DNA of 64,000 bases from Stenotrophomonas maltophilia (GTDB lineage Bacteria; Pseudomonadota; Gammaproteobacteria; Xanthomonadales; Xanthomonadaceae). Location: contig NZ_LT906480.1 of the NCBI RefSeq assembly GCF_900186865.1, positions 2,064,001 to 2,128,000 of the forward strand, read 5' to 3'. The notes below the pieces were generated by a model. That model did not search any database. It worked only from the letters and a program-made list of their open reading frames with translations, and was not told where the DNA came from. Each line of letters opens with the position of its first letter. Position 1 is the stretch's first letter. Made by a program: the position numbers and the translations under genes. Below, piece by piece: positions 16,570 through 25,848 of the stretch.

Positions 16570-17331
16570 GTGTTGATTGGATATGGCATGCCGGCTGTCA
16601 CGACGGTGACCCTCACTGGTGGCACGTGGCTCAGTGCGGACCACGGCTCGGCGCTGTTCGACGGAAAGCCTGGCAGGGCGTCTCGGATCCGCCGCACCAG
16701 TTCGCTGGCGATCACGATCACCCTGGCCGAAGCTGTTGTGCCGGGGATCATCGCGATTCTCGGCCTCAACATTCCGCCCGGCGTCCAGGTGAGCGCCGCC
16801 GGCGCGAGTGCCACCACCGTGCGACTGCCAGACGGCAGTGTCTGCGCCTGGCTCTTCCCGAAGGCCAGCGCCTTGGTATCAACGGTGTCCGTCGAGATCT
16901 ACACAACTGCCACGAACGTCGACGTGGGCGAAATTGCGATCTTCCGGGCAGTCGAGGTGGGTATCAGCGACGGTTGGGCGGTGTCCACAATCGACACCAG
17001 CGTGCACACCCGCACCAAGGGCGGCCAGGTCAACACGGTTCCTGGACCTCTGTACCGCCGGCTGACGTGCACCCTGTCGGGTCGGACCACTGCTGCAGTG
17101 CGCGGCGGTGGACTTGGCGGGTCCGATTGGGAGACGGTGGCGGCAGCGATCGCGGGACGCAGGCGCTCCTGCGTTGTGCCGCAGTACCGGGACATGGTCA
17201 GCAAGGCGTTCGACCCGCTGCTGGCGGCGCGCTCGGCGCTCTACGGCTATCCGACACAGCTGCCGTCGGCGGAGAACATCAGCCGGCAGTACTTCAGCGG
17301 ATACATGGAGTTTGAGGACGTGCCAGCCTGA
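16570..17331 (+). CDS. Tail/virion protein of unknown role
   Basis: 253 residues from GTG 16570, four bases after the preceding gene. Beta-rich with DNNA-like segments (FPKASALVSTVSVEIYTTATNVDVGEIAIFRA), and a C-terminal helical part. Pairing with the hub-like protein suggests a tail-tip component. Not otherwise recognised. Confidence 0.6.
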   Translation: MLIGYGMPAVTTVTLTGGTWLSADHGSALFDGKPGRASRIRRTSSLAITITLAEAVVPGIIAILGLNIPPGVQVSAAGASATTVRLPDGSVCAWLFPKASALVSTVSVEIYTTATNVDVGEIAIFRAVEVGISDGWAVSTIDTSVHTRTKGGQVNTVPGPLYRRLTCTLSGRTTAAVRGGGLGGSDWETVAAAIAGRRRSCVVPQYRDMVSKAFDPLLAARSALYGYPTQLPSAENISRQYFSGYMEFEDVPA

Positions 17332-17386
17332 CCTCTGTCTGGAACGATGGCATCATCCTCCTCGTTATCACAATCGAGGGGAAGCG

Positions 17387-17554
17387 ATGTACATCGTGCT
17401 GGCCGTTCTTGGAATGTTGGCAGCGATAGCCGGACTGCTAATGCTCACCCAGGGGACCATGGGTGTCGGTGCTATTGCATTCGGCGTCTTCTTAGTCGCA
17501 CTGGCCCGCGTGATTCAGGCAGAACGCCATCATTCTAAGACCATGGGTGAATAG
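17387..17554 (+). CDS. Small two-helix membrane protein
   Basis: 55 residues, nearly all hydrophobic: two membrane helices (about 2-20 and 25-43), then RVIQAERHHSKTMGE. ATG 17387 has GAGGGG upstream and a terminator-like hairpin follows at once. It sits between tail genes; it could be a moron, for example a superinfection-exclusion peptide, but that is a guess. Confidence 0.6.
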   Translation: MYIVLAVLGMLAAIAGLLMLTQGTMGVGAIAFGVFLVALARVIQAERHHSKTMGE

Positions 17555-17576
17555 CCGATCAATCGGCACCCAATCA

Positions 17577-17601
17577 AAAGCCCCGCCTTGCGCGGGGCTT
17601 T
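17577..17601 (+). terminator. Terminator-like hairpin before the tape measure gene
   Basis: AAAGCCCCGC, loop CTTGC, GCGGGGCTTT. The T run is weak, so termination may be partial. It separates the 55-residue membrane protein gene from the tape measure gene. Confidence 0.75.
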
Positions 17602-17619
17602 CTCGTTTCTGGAGCCGAT

Positions 17620-20600
17620 ATGTCTCTCTACACCCTCACCGTTGATTTGCTGATGAAGACGGGTTCTTTCGTTAAGGACACCGGAAAGGCAGAGCGACAG
17701 TTCTCGCAGTCTATGGATCGGATGCAGGCTGTCGCCAGAAAGGCAGGGACTGCCATCGGCCTTGCGATATCTTCGGGTCTGACAAGTACCACCGCTACGG
17801 CCGTTGCTTGGTCCCGCCAAGTAGCGGAACTGAGCATCCAGTACGATCGTCTGGCCACCCTGTCAGGCACCAGCTCAGAATCGTTTCAGCGAATGGCTGC
17901 GGGGGCGAACGTAGTTGGGATCAGCCACGAGAAGCTCGCCGATATCTTGAAGGACGTGCAGGACAAGATCGGCGACTACGTCCAGACGGGCGGCGGCGCC
18001 ATGAAGGACTTCTTCGACAACATCGCCAGGCGGACCGGTGTAACCGCTGAGCAGATGCGGAAGTTGTCTGGCCCCGATGCGCTTGGACTCTACTTCAAGA
18101 GCCTTGAGAGAGCGAATCTCTCTCAATCTGAGCTGACCTTCTACATGGAGGCCATTGCCAGCGACTCGTCCATGTTGATACCGCTCCTCCGTAACAACAG
18201 TGCCGGCTTCAGACAATGGGGTGAGGCTGCGGATGCGGCGGGCGCGATCATCGACAGTAAAACTACGAAGGCAACGAATCGCCTGCGCGAGATGACACAA
18301 CAGGCGGATCTGGCGATGATGGGGCTGAAGGTCAGCGTGGCGGAAGAGTTGCTGCCAACGTTGAACAACCTGACGGAGTTCATGGCGTCACAGCAAACGC
18401 GAAACGCCTTCGCCACTGTAACCAAGTGGGCCGCAGAATTAACTGGTCAGATGGCAGAAGGCGCGGTTCAAATTGTCAATCTGATCTCGAAGTACGCAGA
18501 GCTGCAGGCTCTAGAAGGGGCCACCCCGACGGCATTGAGCGGCGCGACCGAAGACGCACTGAATGAGCAAATGGGTGACCTCTTCGCGCGGCGGCGCCTG
18601 CTGCTTTCGGTTGAAGCACCATCGCCTGAGAGGGACAAAGAGGCCGAGCGGCTGCTGGCCGAGCGTTTGCGGATCCAGCGCGAGTTGACGCGCCGGTATG
18701 GGCCGCAGGTGACGTTGCTCGAGAACGGGCAGAGGATGCCCGACTCGGCCCTAAAGTCAGATCGAGTTGGCTATCGTTCGACCGGGAACATCGACAAGGG
18801 CGCACGGGACAAGGCAGACGCAGACGCAAAGCGTCGCGCAGACGAGATTGCCCGATATCATCGCCAGGCAGAGGAAGCTGCTGGGGCCATGGAGGGCCCA
18901 TTGGCCGAGGCCATGGGTAAGCACCTCGGCAACATGTCCGAGTACAACAGCCTGCTGGCCAAAGGGAACATCGCGCAAGCCGATGCCAATGTGCTGATGG
19001 CCCAAAGCGCGATTGAGTACTCCAAGGTCGCGGCGGAGGTGGAGCAGGCGCTGGCAAGCCCGGAGTCGCTGGTGGCGACGATGGATGCTGAAGTCGCCAT
19101 GCTTGGAAAGGTCGGGCGTGCACGGGAACTGTCGCGGCGACAGATGATCAACGAGCGCGATATGCGCCAGGAGTTGCAGAAAGCCGTCGAGGCGGCAGGT
19201 AGCAAGGAGGAGCTTGCCAGGAGGAAGGGCGTAGCCTCCTACGAGGCTTACGAGCAGTCCATGCTCGCCGCGGCTCGTGCATCGGCTGATCTGTCTCTGC
19301 GAGTGGAGGAAGCTGCTGCGAATGTAGAGGCGTGGGCCAACGTGCTGGTGTACGGCGTTGGAGACGCCGCTGACGCGATGGCCGACTTTGTCGCGGGGGG
19401 AATGCGCGACTTCGACAACCTGTGGGATGACCTGAAGGATGCCGCCAAGCGCGGCCTGCGTGACCTGGCCCGCGAGTTCCTGCAGCAGAAGCTGGTGATC
19501 CCGATCCAGGCGCAGATCCTCAACGGCATGAACGGGCAGGGCGGTGGCTTGAACCTGCAGAGTCTGATGGGGTTGTTCGGCGGCAATGGCTCTGCGGCCG
19601 GCGGCCAGAACGTGAGCACGGTGGCCGGGCTGCTTTCCAAGGGCCAGGGCCTGTTCGGGTTCGGCCGTTCCGCCGGGGCCGCAGCGGGAACCCTGACAGG
19701 CTTCGGCGACGTGACCAGCATGGCCGGGATGACCGGTTCCAGCTTCTCCGGGTTGATCGGTGGTGGCAGTGCAGGAGCCGGCGCGGGTGCGGCGGGTGCA
19801 GGCGCTGCTGGCTCAGCAGCGGCGGCGGTCCCCATCATCGGCTGGATCGTCGCCGGCATGATGAAGAACGCCCAGTTGTTCGACCAGGGCTGGAACATCG
19901 CCAATGGTGAGAGCTGGGCCGGCAAAATCGCCACCGCCGGGGCTGTCGGCTTGGCCGACAAGGGGTTCCGCGCCCTGGGCTTCAACGACAAGGTCGCGTC
20001 GATCCTGTCCGGCTCCAGCATCCACGCGAAGCTGTTCGGCCGGCAGGCTCCCAAGGTCACCGGGCAGGGCATCACGGGTAGCTATGGCTTCGGCGGATTC
20101 GATGGCCAGAGCTATGCCGATATCAAGGCCAAGGGCGGCCTGTTCCGCAGCGACAAGAAGTGGACACAGTTCGGCGCGCTAGATCCGGGCATCGATCGCA
20201 CGTTCGATATGGCGGCGCGGCAGGTGCGTGGCGCGGCGACCGATCTGGCCAAGCAGTTGGGTGTGGACCTGACCCAGAAGCTCGGCAGCGTGCGTGTAGA
20301 CCTGGGCAAGCTCCAGTTGTCGGCGGACTCCACCGAGGCCAAGGCGCAGCTGGAGGCTTACCTCGCCGACATGACCAATCGGTTGTATACCGAGGCGGTC
20401 AAGGCGGCGGGGTTCGGTGGCCAGCTCGACGGCTACTTCGAGTCGGCGGACGTGTTCACCGCGCTCAGTGCGTCGATCGCGCTGGCCGTGGGCAATGCCG
20501 ATGAGCTGGGCCGAGCACTCAACGGGCTGGAGGTCGACAAGGTCAACAAGGCGGTTGACTACTTCCAGGACCTGGCCGGCGTCGCCGGCACGGACTTGGC

Positions 20601-21360
20601 CACCCAGGTGCAGAAGGTGACCGGGCTGCTCGGCAACTACGCCAGCCTCATGGCCGATGTGAGCACCCAGCTGATGACGGCCAACCTGACGCAGTACCAG
20701 TCGCAGGCGCTGTCGATCGAGCGCACGTATCGCCAGCAGGTGAAGTCGGCCAACGACTATGCCAAAGCGCTCGGCTTGTCCGGCGCTCGGGCTGAGGACC
20801 TGGCCAAGATTGAGGCGCTTCGTGCCACCAACATGGGCAAGCTGCAGGCGCAGATCGACAAGGACAAGAAGGCCATGCAGTACGGCCTGTCGATCAGTGA
20901 CCTTTCGCCGCTGACGGACCAGGAGAAGCTGGGCGAGGCGATGAAGGAGCTGGAGCGGGCGGTGTCCGGTGGCGACACCAGCGCCGCGCAGGCGGCCGCT
21001 CAGGCCGCGCTGGGCTTCGGTCGGAACCTGTACGCCAGCGGGCAGGACTACAACAGCCTGTACGGCCGGGTCACCGGCCTCATCGATGGCATGAAGATCG
21101 GCGACCTGAACACCCAGGACGGCACCAGCATGGGGACGCTGGCCGACGCCATCGAGGCGTTGCCGGACAACTTCAGCCGGGCCGTGTTCGACCTGGTCGT
21201 TAACAACGACGCTCAGACGCAAACTACCGCCGCCATACAGCAGAGCAACGCTTTGCTCGCCGAACAGAACCAGCTGCTCCGCCAACTCGTGTCCACCACT
21301 ACCCAGGGCGTACGCAACGCCAGCAGTTCAGCGCTGCGCGAAGCACTCAACGCGAGGTAA
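17620..21360 (+). CDS. Tape measure protein
   Basis: 1246 residues, the longest protein here. It has long helical stretches and a hydrophobic Gly/Ala-rich centre (about 675-760) with likely membrane helices (AGSAAAAVPIIGWIVAGMM). The N-terminal MSLYTLTVDLLMKTGSFVKD and phage tail tape-measure-like repeats, plus its position after gpG/gpGT, support this. It sets tail length and helps DNA passage through the host envelope. ATG 17620 follows GGAG. Confidence 0.93.
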   Translation: MSLYTLTVDLLMKTGSFVKDTGKAERQFSQSMDRMQAVARKAGTAIGLAISSGLTSTTATAVAWSRQVAELSIQYDRLATLSGTSSESFQRMAAGANVVGISHEKLADILKDVQDKIGDYVQTGGGAMKDFFDNIARRTGVTAEQMRKLSGPDALGLYFKSLERANLSQSELTFYMEAIASDSSMLIPLLRNNSAGFRQWGEAADAAGAIIDSKTTKATNRLREMTQQADLAMMGLKVSVAEELLPTLNNLTEFMASQQTRNAFATVTKWAAELTGQMAEGAVQIVNLISKYAELQALEGATPTALSGATEDALNEQMGDLFARRRLLLSVEAPSPERDKEAERLLAERLRIQRELTRRYGPQVTLLENGQRMPDSALKSDRVGYRSTGNIDKGARDKADADAKRRADEIARYHRQAEEAAGAMEGPLAEAMGKHLGNMSEYNSLLAKGNIAQADANVLMAQSAIEYSKVAAEVEQALASPESLVATMDAEVAMLGKVGRARELSRRQMINERDMRQELQKAVEAAGSKEELARRKGVASYEAYEQSMLAAARASADLSLRVEEAAANVEAWANVLVYGVGDAADAMADFVAGGMRDFDNLWDDLKDAAKRGLRDLAREFLQQKLVIPIQAQILNGMNGQGGGLNLQSLMGLFGGNGSAAGGQNVSTVAGLLSKGQGLFGFGRSAGAAAGTLTGFGDVTSMAGMTGSSFSGLIGGGSAGAGAGAAGAGAAGSAAAAVPIIGWIVAGMMKNAQLFDQGWNIANGESWAGKIATAGAVGLADKGFRALGFNDKVASILSGSSIHAKLFGRQAPKVTGQGITGSYGFGGFDGQSYADIKAKGGLFRSDKKWTQFGALDPGIDRTFDMAARQVRGAATDLAKQLGVDLTQKLGSVRVDLGKLQLSADSTEAKAQLEAYLADMTNRLYTEAVKAAGFGGQLDGYFESADVFTALSASIALAVGNADELGRALNGLEVDKVNKAVDYFQDLAGVAGTDLATQVQKVTGLLGNYASLMADVSTQLMTANLTQYQSQALSIERTYRQQVKSANDYAKALGLSGARAEDLAKIEALRATNMGKLQAQIDKDKKAMQYGLSISDLSPLTDQEKLGEAMKELERAVSGGDTSAAQAAAQAALGFGRNLYASGQDYNSLYGRVTGLIDGMKIGDLNTQDGTSMGTLADAIEALPDNFSRAVFDLVVNNDAQTQTTAAIQQSNALLAEQNQLLRQLVSTTTQGVRNASSSALREALNAR

Positions 21361-21366
21361 TCAGCA

Positions 21367-24246
21367 ATGCAAGCAAGGAAACTCACGCTGGTGGAAATCG
21401 GCGTGGGCGGGCTGCCGTCCGCGTCACCGGTGGCACCGCGCTTTTCCACGTGGTTCCCGGTGCCCTTCAAGGCGCCGGACGTGCCGCCGGCGAATGGGGT
21501 CAATCCCACGCCGGTGGCCGACGGCGTTGTCCTCGAATGGGATGCCGTCGATCTGGAGGGCGTGATCTACGTCATCTCGCGCAGCGAGAGCCAGGACGGC
21601 CCTTGGACGGAGATTCACCGCACCACCGAGACGCGCTACGTCTATAGCGACGGCAGCGGCAAGACGTGGTGGTTCCAGATCACCCCGACCGTTCGCGGCA
21701 AGGCAGGCACCGGAACCGTGGTGGGCGTTGTTCCGCCCACCACTTCGAAGGACCTGGCCGAACAGCAGGCCAAGCTGGCGGCGGAGATCAGTGCCCGCAT
21801 CCAAGCGATCGCAGACGAGGCGGCTGCTCGCGCCGCCGGCCTGGCGCAGACGGCACAGGACTTGGTCGCCGAGGCCCTGCTGCGGCAGCAGGGCGTGACC
21901 GAAGCCATGCAGGCGATCAGCGCCGAGGCCCAGGCCCGGATCGATGCACTGCTGAACGAGAAGATGGCGCGCGAGGCGGCGATCAGCCGCGAAGAGCAGC
22001 TGCGGCAAAGCGCCGATGAATCGTTGGCGCGCGCGGTGTCGGAGGTCGCGGCCGGCAGCGGAACGCAATTCGACAGCATCAAGCTCTGGCCGTTCAATCA
22101 GACCATTGAAGGGTGGACGGGCAACGGTGCGCCCACCCTCGTGGATGGCTGGCTGCGGCCCGCCAACCATGCCACTGCGCCCTGGGTGCAGTCGCCGGTG
22201 GCCTTGGCCGTCGACGGCAGCGCCTATCGATTCGTCAAGCTGCGCGTGAAGCGTGTGGGCAGCCCGGCGTGGGGCGGATCCCTACAGTGGATCACGACCA
22301 CGGATCAGGCATGGAGCACGCAGAAGCGCGCCGTCATCCCGGAGCCGGCGTGGGACGCCAGCGGAGTGGCCACCGTGGACGTGCAGGACATTGCCTGGTG
22401 GCCGGCTACGGTCGACGCTATTCGCCTGCAGCTGGGCACCGAGCAATCGGTGGCCAACTACTTCCTGATCGACTACGTCGCCGTCGGACGCCCGCAGCCT
22501 GGGGCGTCCATGGCGGTGGTTCAGGCCGAAACGGAGGCCCGGATCTCGGCCGATGCTGCCGAGGCCGCCCAGCGCAACACGCTGGCGGTGCAGATCCGAG
22601 GCAACTACACCGGCTCGGACCCGCTCCAGTTGACCTCTGGCCTGGCGTACGAGGAGCTGAAGGCCCGCGTTGCGGCAGATGCCGCGCAGGTGCGGCGCAT
22701 CAGCACCATGGAGGCCAGGATGCCCGCGGGGGAGGGGGCGCTTGCTACTGCTGCGTCGGTCACATCGCTCGAGGAAGCCACGGCGACCACAACCGGTGCG
22801 CTGGCGCAGTCGATCACGACCATCAATGCCTCGCTGCCGGCGATCATTGACCAGGGCAACAACAACGCTCAGGCGATATCGGATCTCAGCACCAAGGTTA
22901 CCCAGCATGACGAGACGATCACGTCGCAAGCAGGGCTGATCACCGCTTTACGCAGCGATGTGACCGATTTGGCTGGAACAACTGCGGCTAACACCACCGC
23001 CTTGCAGCAGCTGACGACGCGCGTCACGACCGCCGAGGACAAGATAGAGACGACCTCGCAGCAGATCACCCAGCTGCAGACCGGCGTTGATGGGGTGAAT
23101 GCCAAGGCAGATGCCAATTCCGCTGCAATCCAGGGGCTCACCGCGACGGTCACTCAACAGGGCCAGAAACTGGAGGCGACGGCTCAGGACTTGACCAGCC
23201 TGAAGACGCAGGTTGGCGACGTGAACGCAACCGCGTTCAACCAGCTGCAGACCACGGTGATCCAGCAGGGGACCACGCTGGATGCTACCGCTCAGGATTT
23301 GACTCAGCTGAGAACCCAGGTTGGCGACGTGAACGCGGCCGCGGTGAACCAGCTGAAGACTCAGGTGCAGCAGGACGGGGTCAAGATCGACGCGAACGCC
23401 CAGGCGATCCAAGGCCTCCAGGTGAAGGTGGATGACTACCCAGATGCGGCTGTGATGCAGAGCATGGAAGCCAGCATTGATCAACTGGGTGGCGGTAACC
23501 TCCTGCCGAACGCCACGTTCACCTCTGGCCTTGACGGTTGGCCCAACTACTGGGCGCCGGAGGACACTCGCGGCCTGACTTGGTGGACCTCGACTAGCTC
23601 GCAGGACGCCGGTGTTCCGATTGGCAGCACGGCCCTCATCACGGCCGGCACGCCGGACCGCGCGGGATCGTTGCTTCAGTGGTGCAACGCCATCACGGCG
23701 GAGGTGGGTAAGTGGTACATGGCTTCGGCGTATGCCTCAGGCAACCGATACGTCCAGGTGGCGTTGGAGTTCATGGATGCCAACGGCAACAGCTTGGGGG
23801 CCTCGCGTTCGCCCGAAGCCGGCACGCCCGGCGGTGGGCAGCATCTGTCCAGCTATAGCCGGCACTACGTGAAGATGAAGGCACCGCCGGGCACAACTCG
23901 CGTCTGGATGTTCCTCATCACCCGTTGGACCTCGCCGGTTGCGACGTTCACCCGTTGGGTGCGTCCGATGTTGGCAGAGGCCACTGAGTCGCAGGGAGCG
24001 CCGGGCCCGTGGTCCGCTGGCGGTATGGAGAGCATGGCGTCCTGGTCTATCAACGTCCGCACGGACGGCAAGGTGGGTGGCCTGAGGGTCGCCAGCACCA
24101 ACGGTGTGGCTGCGTTCGACGTGCTGGCTGACGTGTTCCGTGTGTCGTCACCGAGCGGCGGTATGCGCACGGAGTACAGCGACGGAAACTGGCGTGTTTA
24201 CGACCAGAACGGGCGTCTGCGTATGCGATGGGGCGTAGTGCCGTGA
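21367..24246 (+). CDS. Tail tip/fibre protein with FN3 and J-like C-terminal region
   Basis: 959 residues. After a short N-terminus comes a fibronectin III-like domain (about 35-115, VVLEWDAVDLEGVIYVISRS). Two coiled-coil arms surround a beta sandwich (about 230-380). A DUF1983-type segment follows (LAVQIRGNYTGSDPLQLTSG), as in the C-terminal part of lambda J. Residues about 540-700 are imperfect repeats containing TQVGDVNATAFNQLQTTV. The C-terminal end has a second lectin-like domain and DVFRVSSPSGG. This is the likely host receptor-binding fibre. Confidence 0.85.
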   Translation: MQARKLTLVEIGVGGLPSASPVAPRFSTWFPVPFKAPDVPPANGVNPTPVADGVVLEWDAVDLEGVIYVISRSESQDGPWTEIHRTTETRYVYSDGSGKTWWFQITPTVRGKAGTGTVVGVVPPTTSKDLAEQQAKLAAEISARIQAIADEAAARAAGLAQTAQDLVAEALLRQQGVTEAMQAISAEAQARIDALLNEKMAREAAISREEQLRQSADESLARAVSEVAAGSGTQFDSIKLWPFNQTIEGWTGNGAPTLVDGWLRPANHATAPWVQSPVALAVDGSAYRFVKLRVKRVGSPAWGGSLQWITTTDQAWSTQKRAVIPEPAWDASGVATVDVQDIAWWPATVDAIRLQLGTEQSVANYFLIDYVAVGRPQPGASMAVVQAETEARISADAAEAAQRNTLAVQIRGNYTGSDPLQLTSGLAYEELKARVAADAAQVRRISTMEARMPAGEGALATAASVTSLEEATATTTGALAQSITTINASLPAIIDQGNNNAQAISDLSTKVTQHDETITSQAGLITALRSDVTDLAGTTAANTTALQQLTTRVTTAEDKIETTSQQITQLQTGVDGVNAKADANSAAIQGLTATVTQQGQKLEATAQDLTSLKTQVGDVNATAFNQLQTTVIQQGTTLDATAQDLTQLRTQVGDVNAAAVNQLKTQVQQDGVKIDANAQAIQGLQVKVDDYPDAAVMQSMEASIDQLGGGNLLPNATFTSGLDGWPNYWAPEDTRGLTWWTSTSSQDAGVPIGSTALITAGTPDRAGSLLQWCNAITAEVGKWYMASAYASGNRYVQVALEFMDANGNSLGASRSPEAGTPGGGQHLSSYSRHYVKMKAPPGTTRVWMFLITRWTSPVATFTRWVRPMLAEATESQGAPGPWSAGGMESMASWSINVRTDGKVGGLRVASTNGVAAFDVLADVFRVSSPSGGMRTEYSDGNWRVYDQNGRLRMRWGVVP

Positions 24247-24253
24247 CAGACCA

Positions 24254-24279
24254 AGGAGGGCTGGAAAACCAGCCCTCCT
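24254..24279 (+). other. Perfect 11-bp hairpin with AAAA loop
   Basis: AGGAGGGCTGG and CCAGCCCTCCT flank AAAA. No T run follows. It lies between the fibre gene and the next gene, 19 bp before ATG 24298, and contains SD-like AGGAGG that would be hidden when folded. Confidence 0.65.
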
Positions 24280-24297
24280 GAACCAACAGGAGGCGGT

Positions 24298-24594
24298 ATG
24301 CAGATCGTGATGGAAGTGAACGATGAGAACGGCAATCGGCTGTGGGACCTCGCCAGTCGATTGGGCCTGCTGTGCGGCCTGGCGTGGTCGGATGCAACGC
24401 CCGGCAATGGCTTTGCTGCCAATCTGCCGCCAGGGGAGTTCTTCTACATTCCCATCATTCCTTCTGACTCGCTGGGCTACGTTCCCGTGGTCGGCTACGC
24501 GAATGGTCGGGTGTACTGGGCGCTGAACAAGAATGGCAGCGGTCAGTTCGTCGGCACGATCAAACCGGTCAAGTTCTACTACGGAGTGCGGTGA
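24298..24594 (+). CDS. Small tail-tip associated protein
   Basis: 98 residues, soluble, beta-rich, ending TIKPVKFYYGVR. It starts after a clear GGAGG and its stop overlaps the next ATG. Location after the fibre gene suggests a virion or fibre-assembly protein; no family recognised. Confidence 0.6.
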   Translation: MQIVMEVNDENGNRLWDLASRLGLLCGLAWSDATPGNGFAANLPPGEFFYIPIIPSDSLGYVPVVGYANGRVYWALNKNGSGQFVGTIKPVKFYYGVR

Positions 24595-25265
24595 TGGCAA
24601 AGGCCACAGTAGAGATTCTTAGCGACGCTGGAACCACGCTGATTAGCGAGGACACCCCGTCGCTGGTACTGAAGCAGAAAATACGCATCGATGTTTCGCC
24701 GGTGACCTACCCAGGAAACAACCCGGGGGGCAACTGGAAATATGCGGAGATGATAATCAATGCCGAGGCCCCGATGGTGGCATTCATCGGTGACCCGTAT
24801 CCGTTCTTCCCACAGCTCCAGGAGATCGGTCCGAATCAGTTCCGGCTGACGCTGTGGACGAATACGCCCGCGCGCCTGCAAGGTTGGGCGTACGTGTTCG
24901 ATCGCCCCGCAAACGAGGATGCGCAGTATCTGGCATTGTGGGATGCGAACGGCCGGCTGACGTACGCGCTGGGTGCAAAGCCCATGCGGATCATCGGTGT
25001 AGGCGGCGTCTTTCCCAATGGCGGTATGGAAGAGGATAGGTTCCCTGACTTCACCGGCAAGACGGTCGCCGGGGTGATCTGCGCGCCGGCGACCAGCACG
25101 TTCCAGAACAGCTTCACGGTGATGGGGATCGGCAACGGGCAGGGCGTTAGCGGGAAGCACGGCCTGTTCGGCAACGCCATCACCATCCCGAAAATCGGGA
25201 CTGGCGGCTCACCAAACCAGGCCGTGGTCGGGATCGTGATGGCCGTGGATGTGACGAACTACTGA
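24594..25265 (+). CDS. Phage virion-associated protein
   Basis: 223 residues from ATG 24594 (TGATG overlap with the previous stop; an in-frame GTG at 24591 is less likely). A beta-rich protein with no signal peptide and no recognised domain. It is the last gene of the late operon. Confidence 0.6.
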   Translation: MAKATVEILSDAGTTLISEDTPSLVLKQKIRIDVSPVTYPGNNPGGNWKYAEMIINAEAPMVAFIGDPYPFFPQLQEIGPNQFRLTLWTNTPARLQGWAYVFDRPANEDAQYLALWDANGRLTYALGAKPMRIIGVGGVFPNGGMEEDRFPDFTGKTVAGVICAPATSTFQNSFTVMGIGNGQGVSGKHGLFGNAITIPKIGTGGSPNQAVVGIVMAVDVTNY

Positions 25266-25301
25266 CCGTTTGCACCGGACCGAGATGCCGCTGGGGTTCG
25301 A

Positions 25302-25433
25302 TTGAAGCGCGCCTATGCGCCCTGCTGCAGCAGGTCTTCGCCGTTGTTCCGCGGCGTGTTCACCGCGCGGCTGACGCGGTATCCCCGGGGGCACCGGCTG
25401 CTGGGTATGCGCCTTGCTTCGTGGCTTGATTGA
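25302..25433 (+). CDS. Possible 43-residue basic peptide
   Basis: A short frame from TTG 25302 with GGGG upstream, reading LKRAYAPCCSRSSPLFRGVF..., ending just before the convergent terminator. Strongly basic. Could be a late-operon leftover or chance; the start codon is weak. Confidence 0.22.
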   Translation: MKRAYAPCCSRSSPLFRGVFTARLTRYPRGHRLLGMRLASWLD

Positions 25434-25458
25434 AAAAGCGGGGCCTTTAGGGCCCCGC
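25433..25458 (-). terminator. Terminator for the leftward coiled-coil gene
   Basis: On the minus strand GCGGGGCC, short loop, GGCCCCGC, then TTTTT. It would also form a hairpin for late rightward transcripts, but the T run serves the minus strand. Confidence 0.85.
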
Positions 25459-25466
25459 CATCACTT

Positions 25467-25766
25467 CTAGCCGAGCTTCTTCAGCTTTTCCTCGCGCTCC
25501 ACAATCTCTTCATCGAGAGAATCGAGGCCGCCCGGACCTTCGTTCAGGAGGGAGTCGCGCTCATTGAGCAGGTCGTTCTCCTCCTCCAAGTCTTCCTCTC
25601 CCAAGCCGGCCAGAATCTGATCGATTTCGTTAATACGCTCGTGGTTCTCATCAATCTTGGCCCTGTACTCAGCAGGACTGAGCTGCTCCTGCAAAGCTTT
25701 GACTCGTTCGATCTCTTGCTTCAGGAAGTCAATCTCGTCCTGCAGCTGCTCGGGTGTCTCGCCCAT
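25467..25766 (-). CDS. Highly charged coiled-coil protein
   Basis: 99 residues, almost entirely one or two coiled-coil helices dense in Glu, Lys and Leu (EIDFLKQEIERVKALQEQL, EEDLEEENDLLNERDSLLNE). It is divergent from the SRAP gene and opposed to the late operon, with its own terminator. In prophages, genes in this place and orientation are often expressed in the lysogen. Function unknown. Confidence 0.65.
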   Translation of the reverse strand: MGETPEQLQDEIDFLKQEIERVKALQEQLSPAEYRAKIDENHERINEIDQILAGLGEEDLEEENDLLNERDSLLNEGPGGLDSLDEEIVEREEKLKKLG

Positions 25767-25848
25767 GGGTGTTCCCTCTCACTGGTTGTCGATCCGTAAT
25801 GGGGACGCCGTCACGCTGCTTCAACAGCCATGGGGGCCAGATGGCGGC

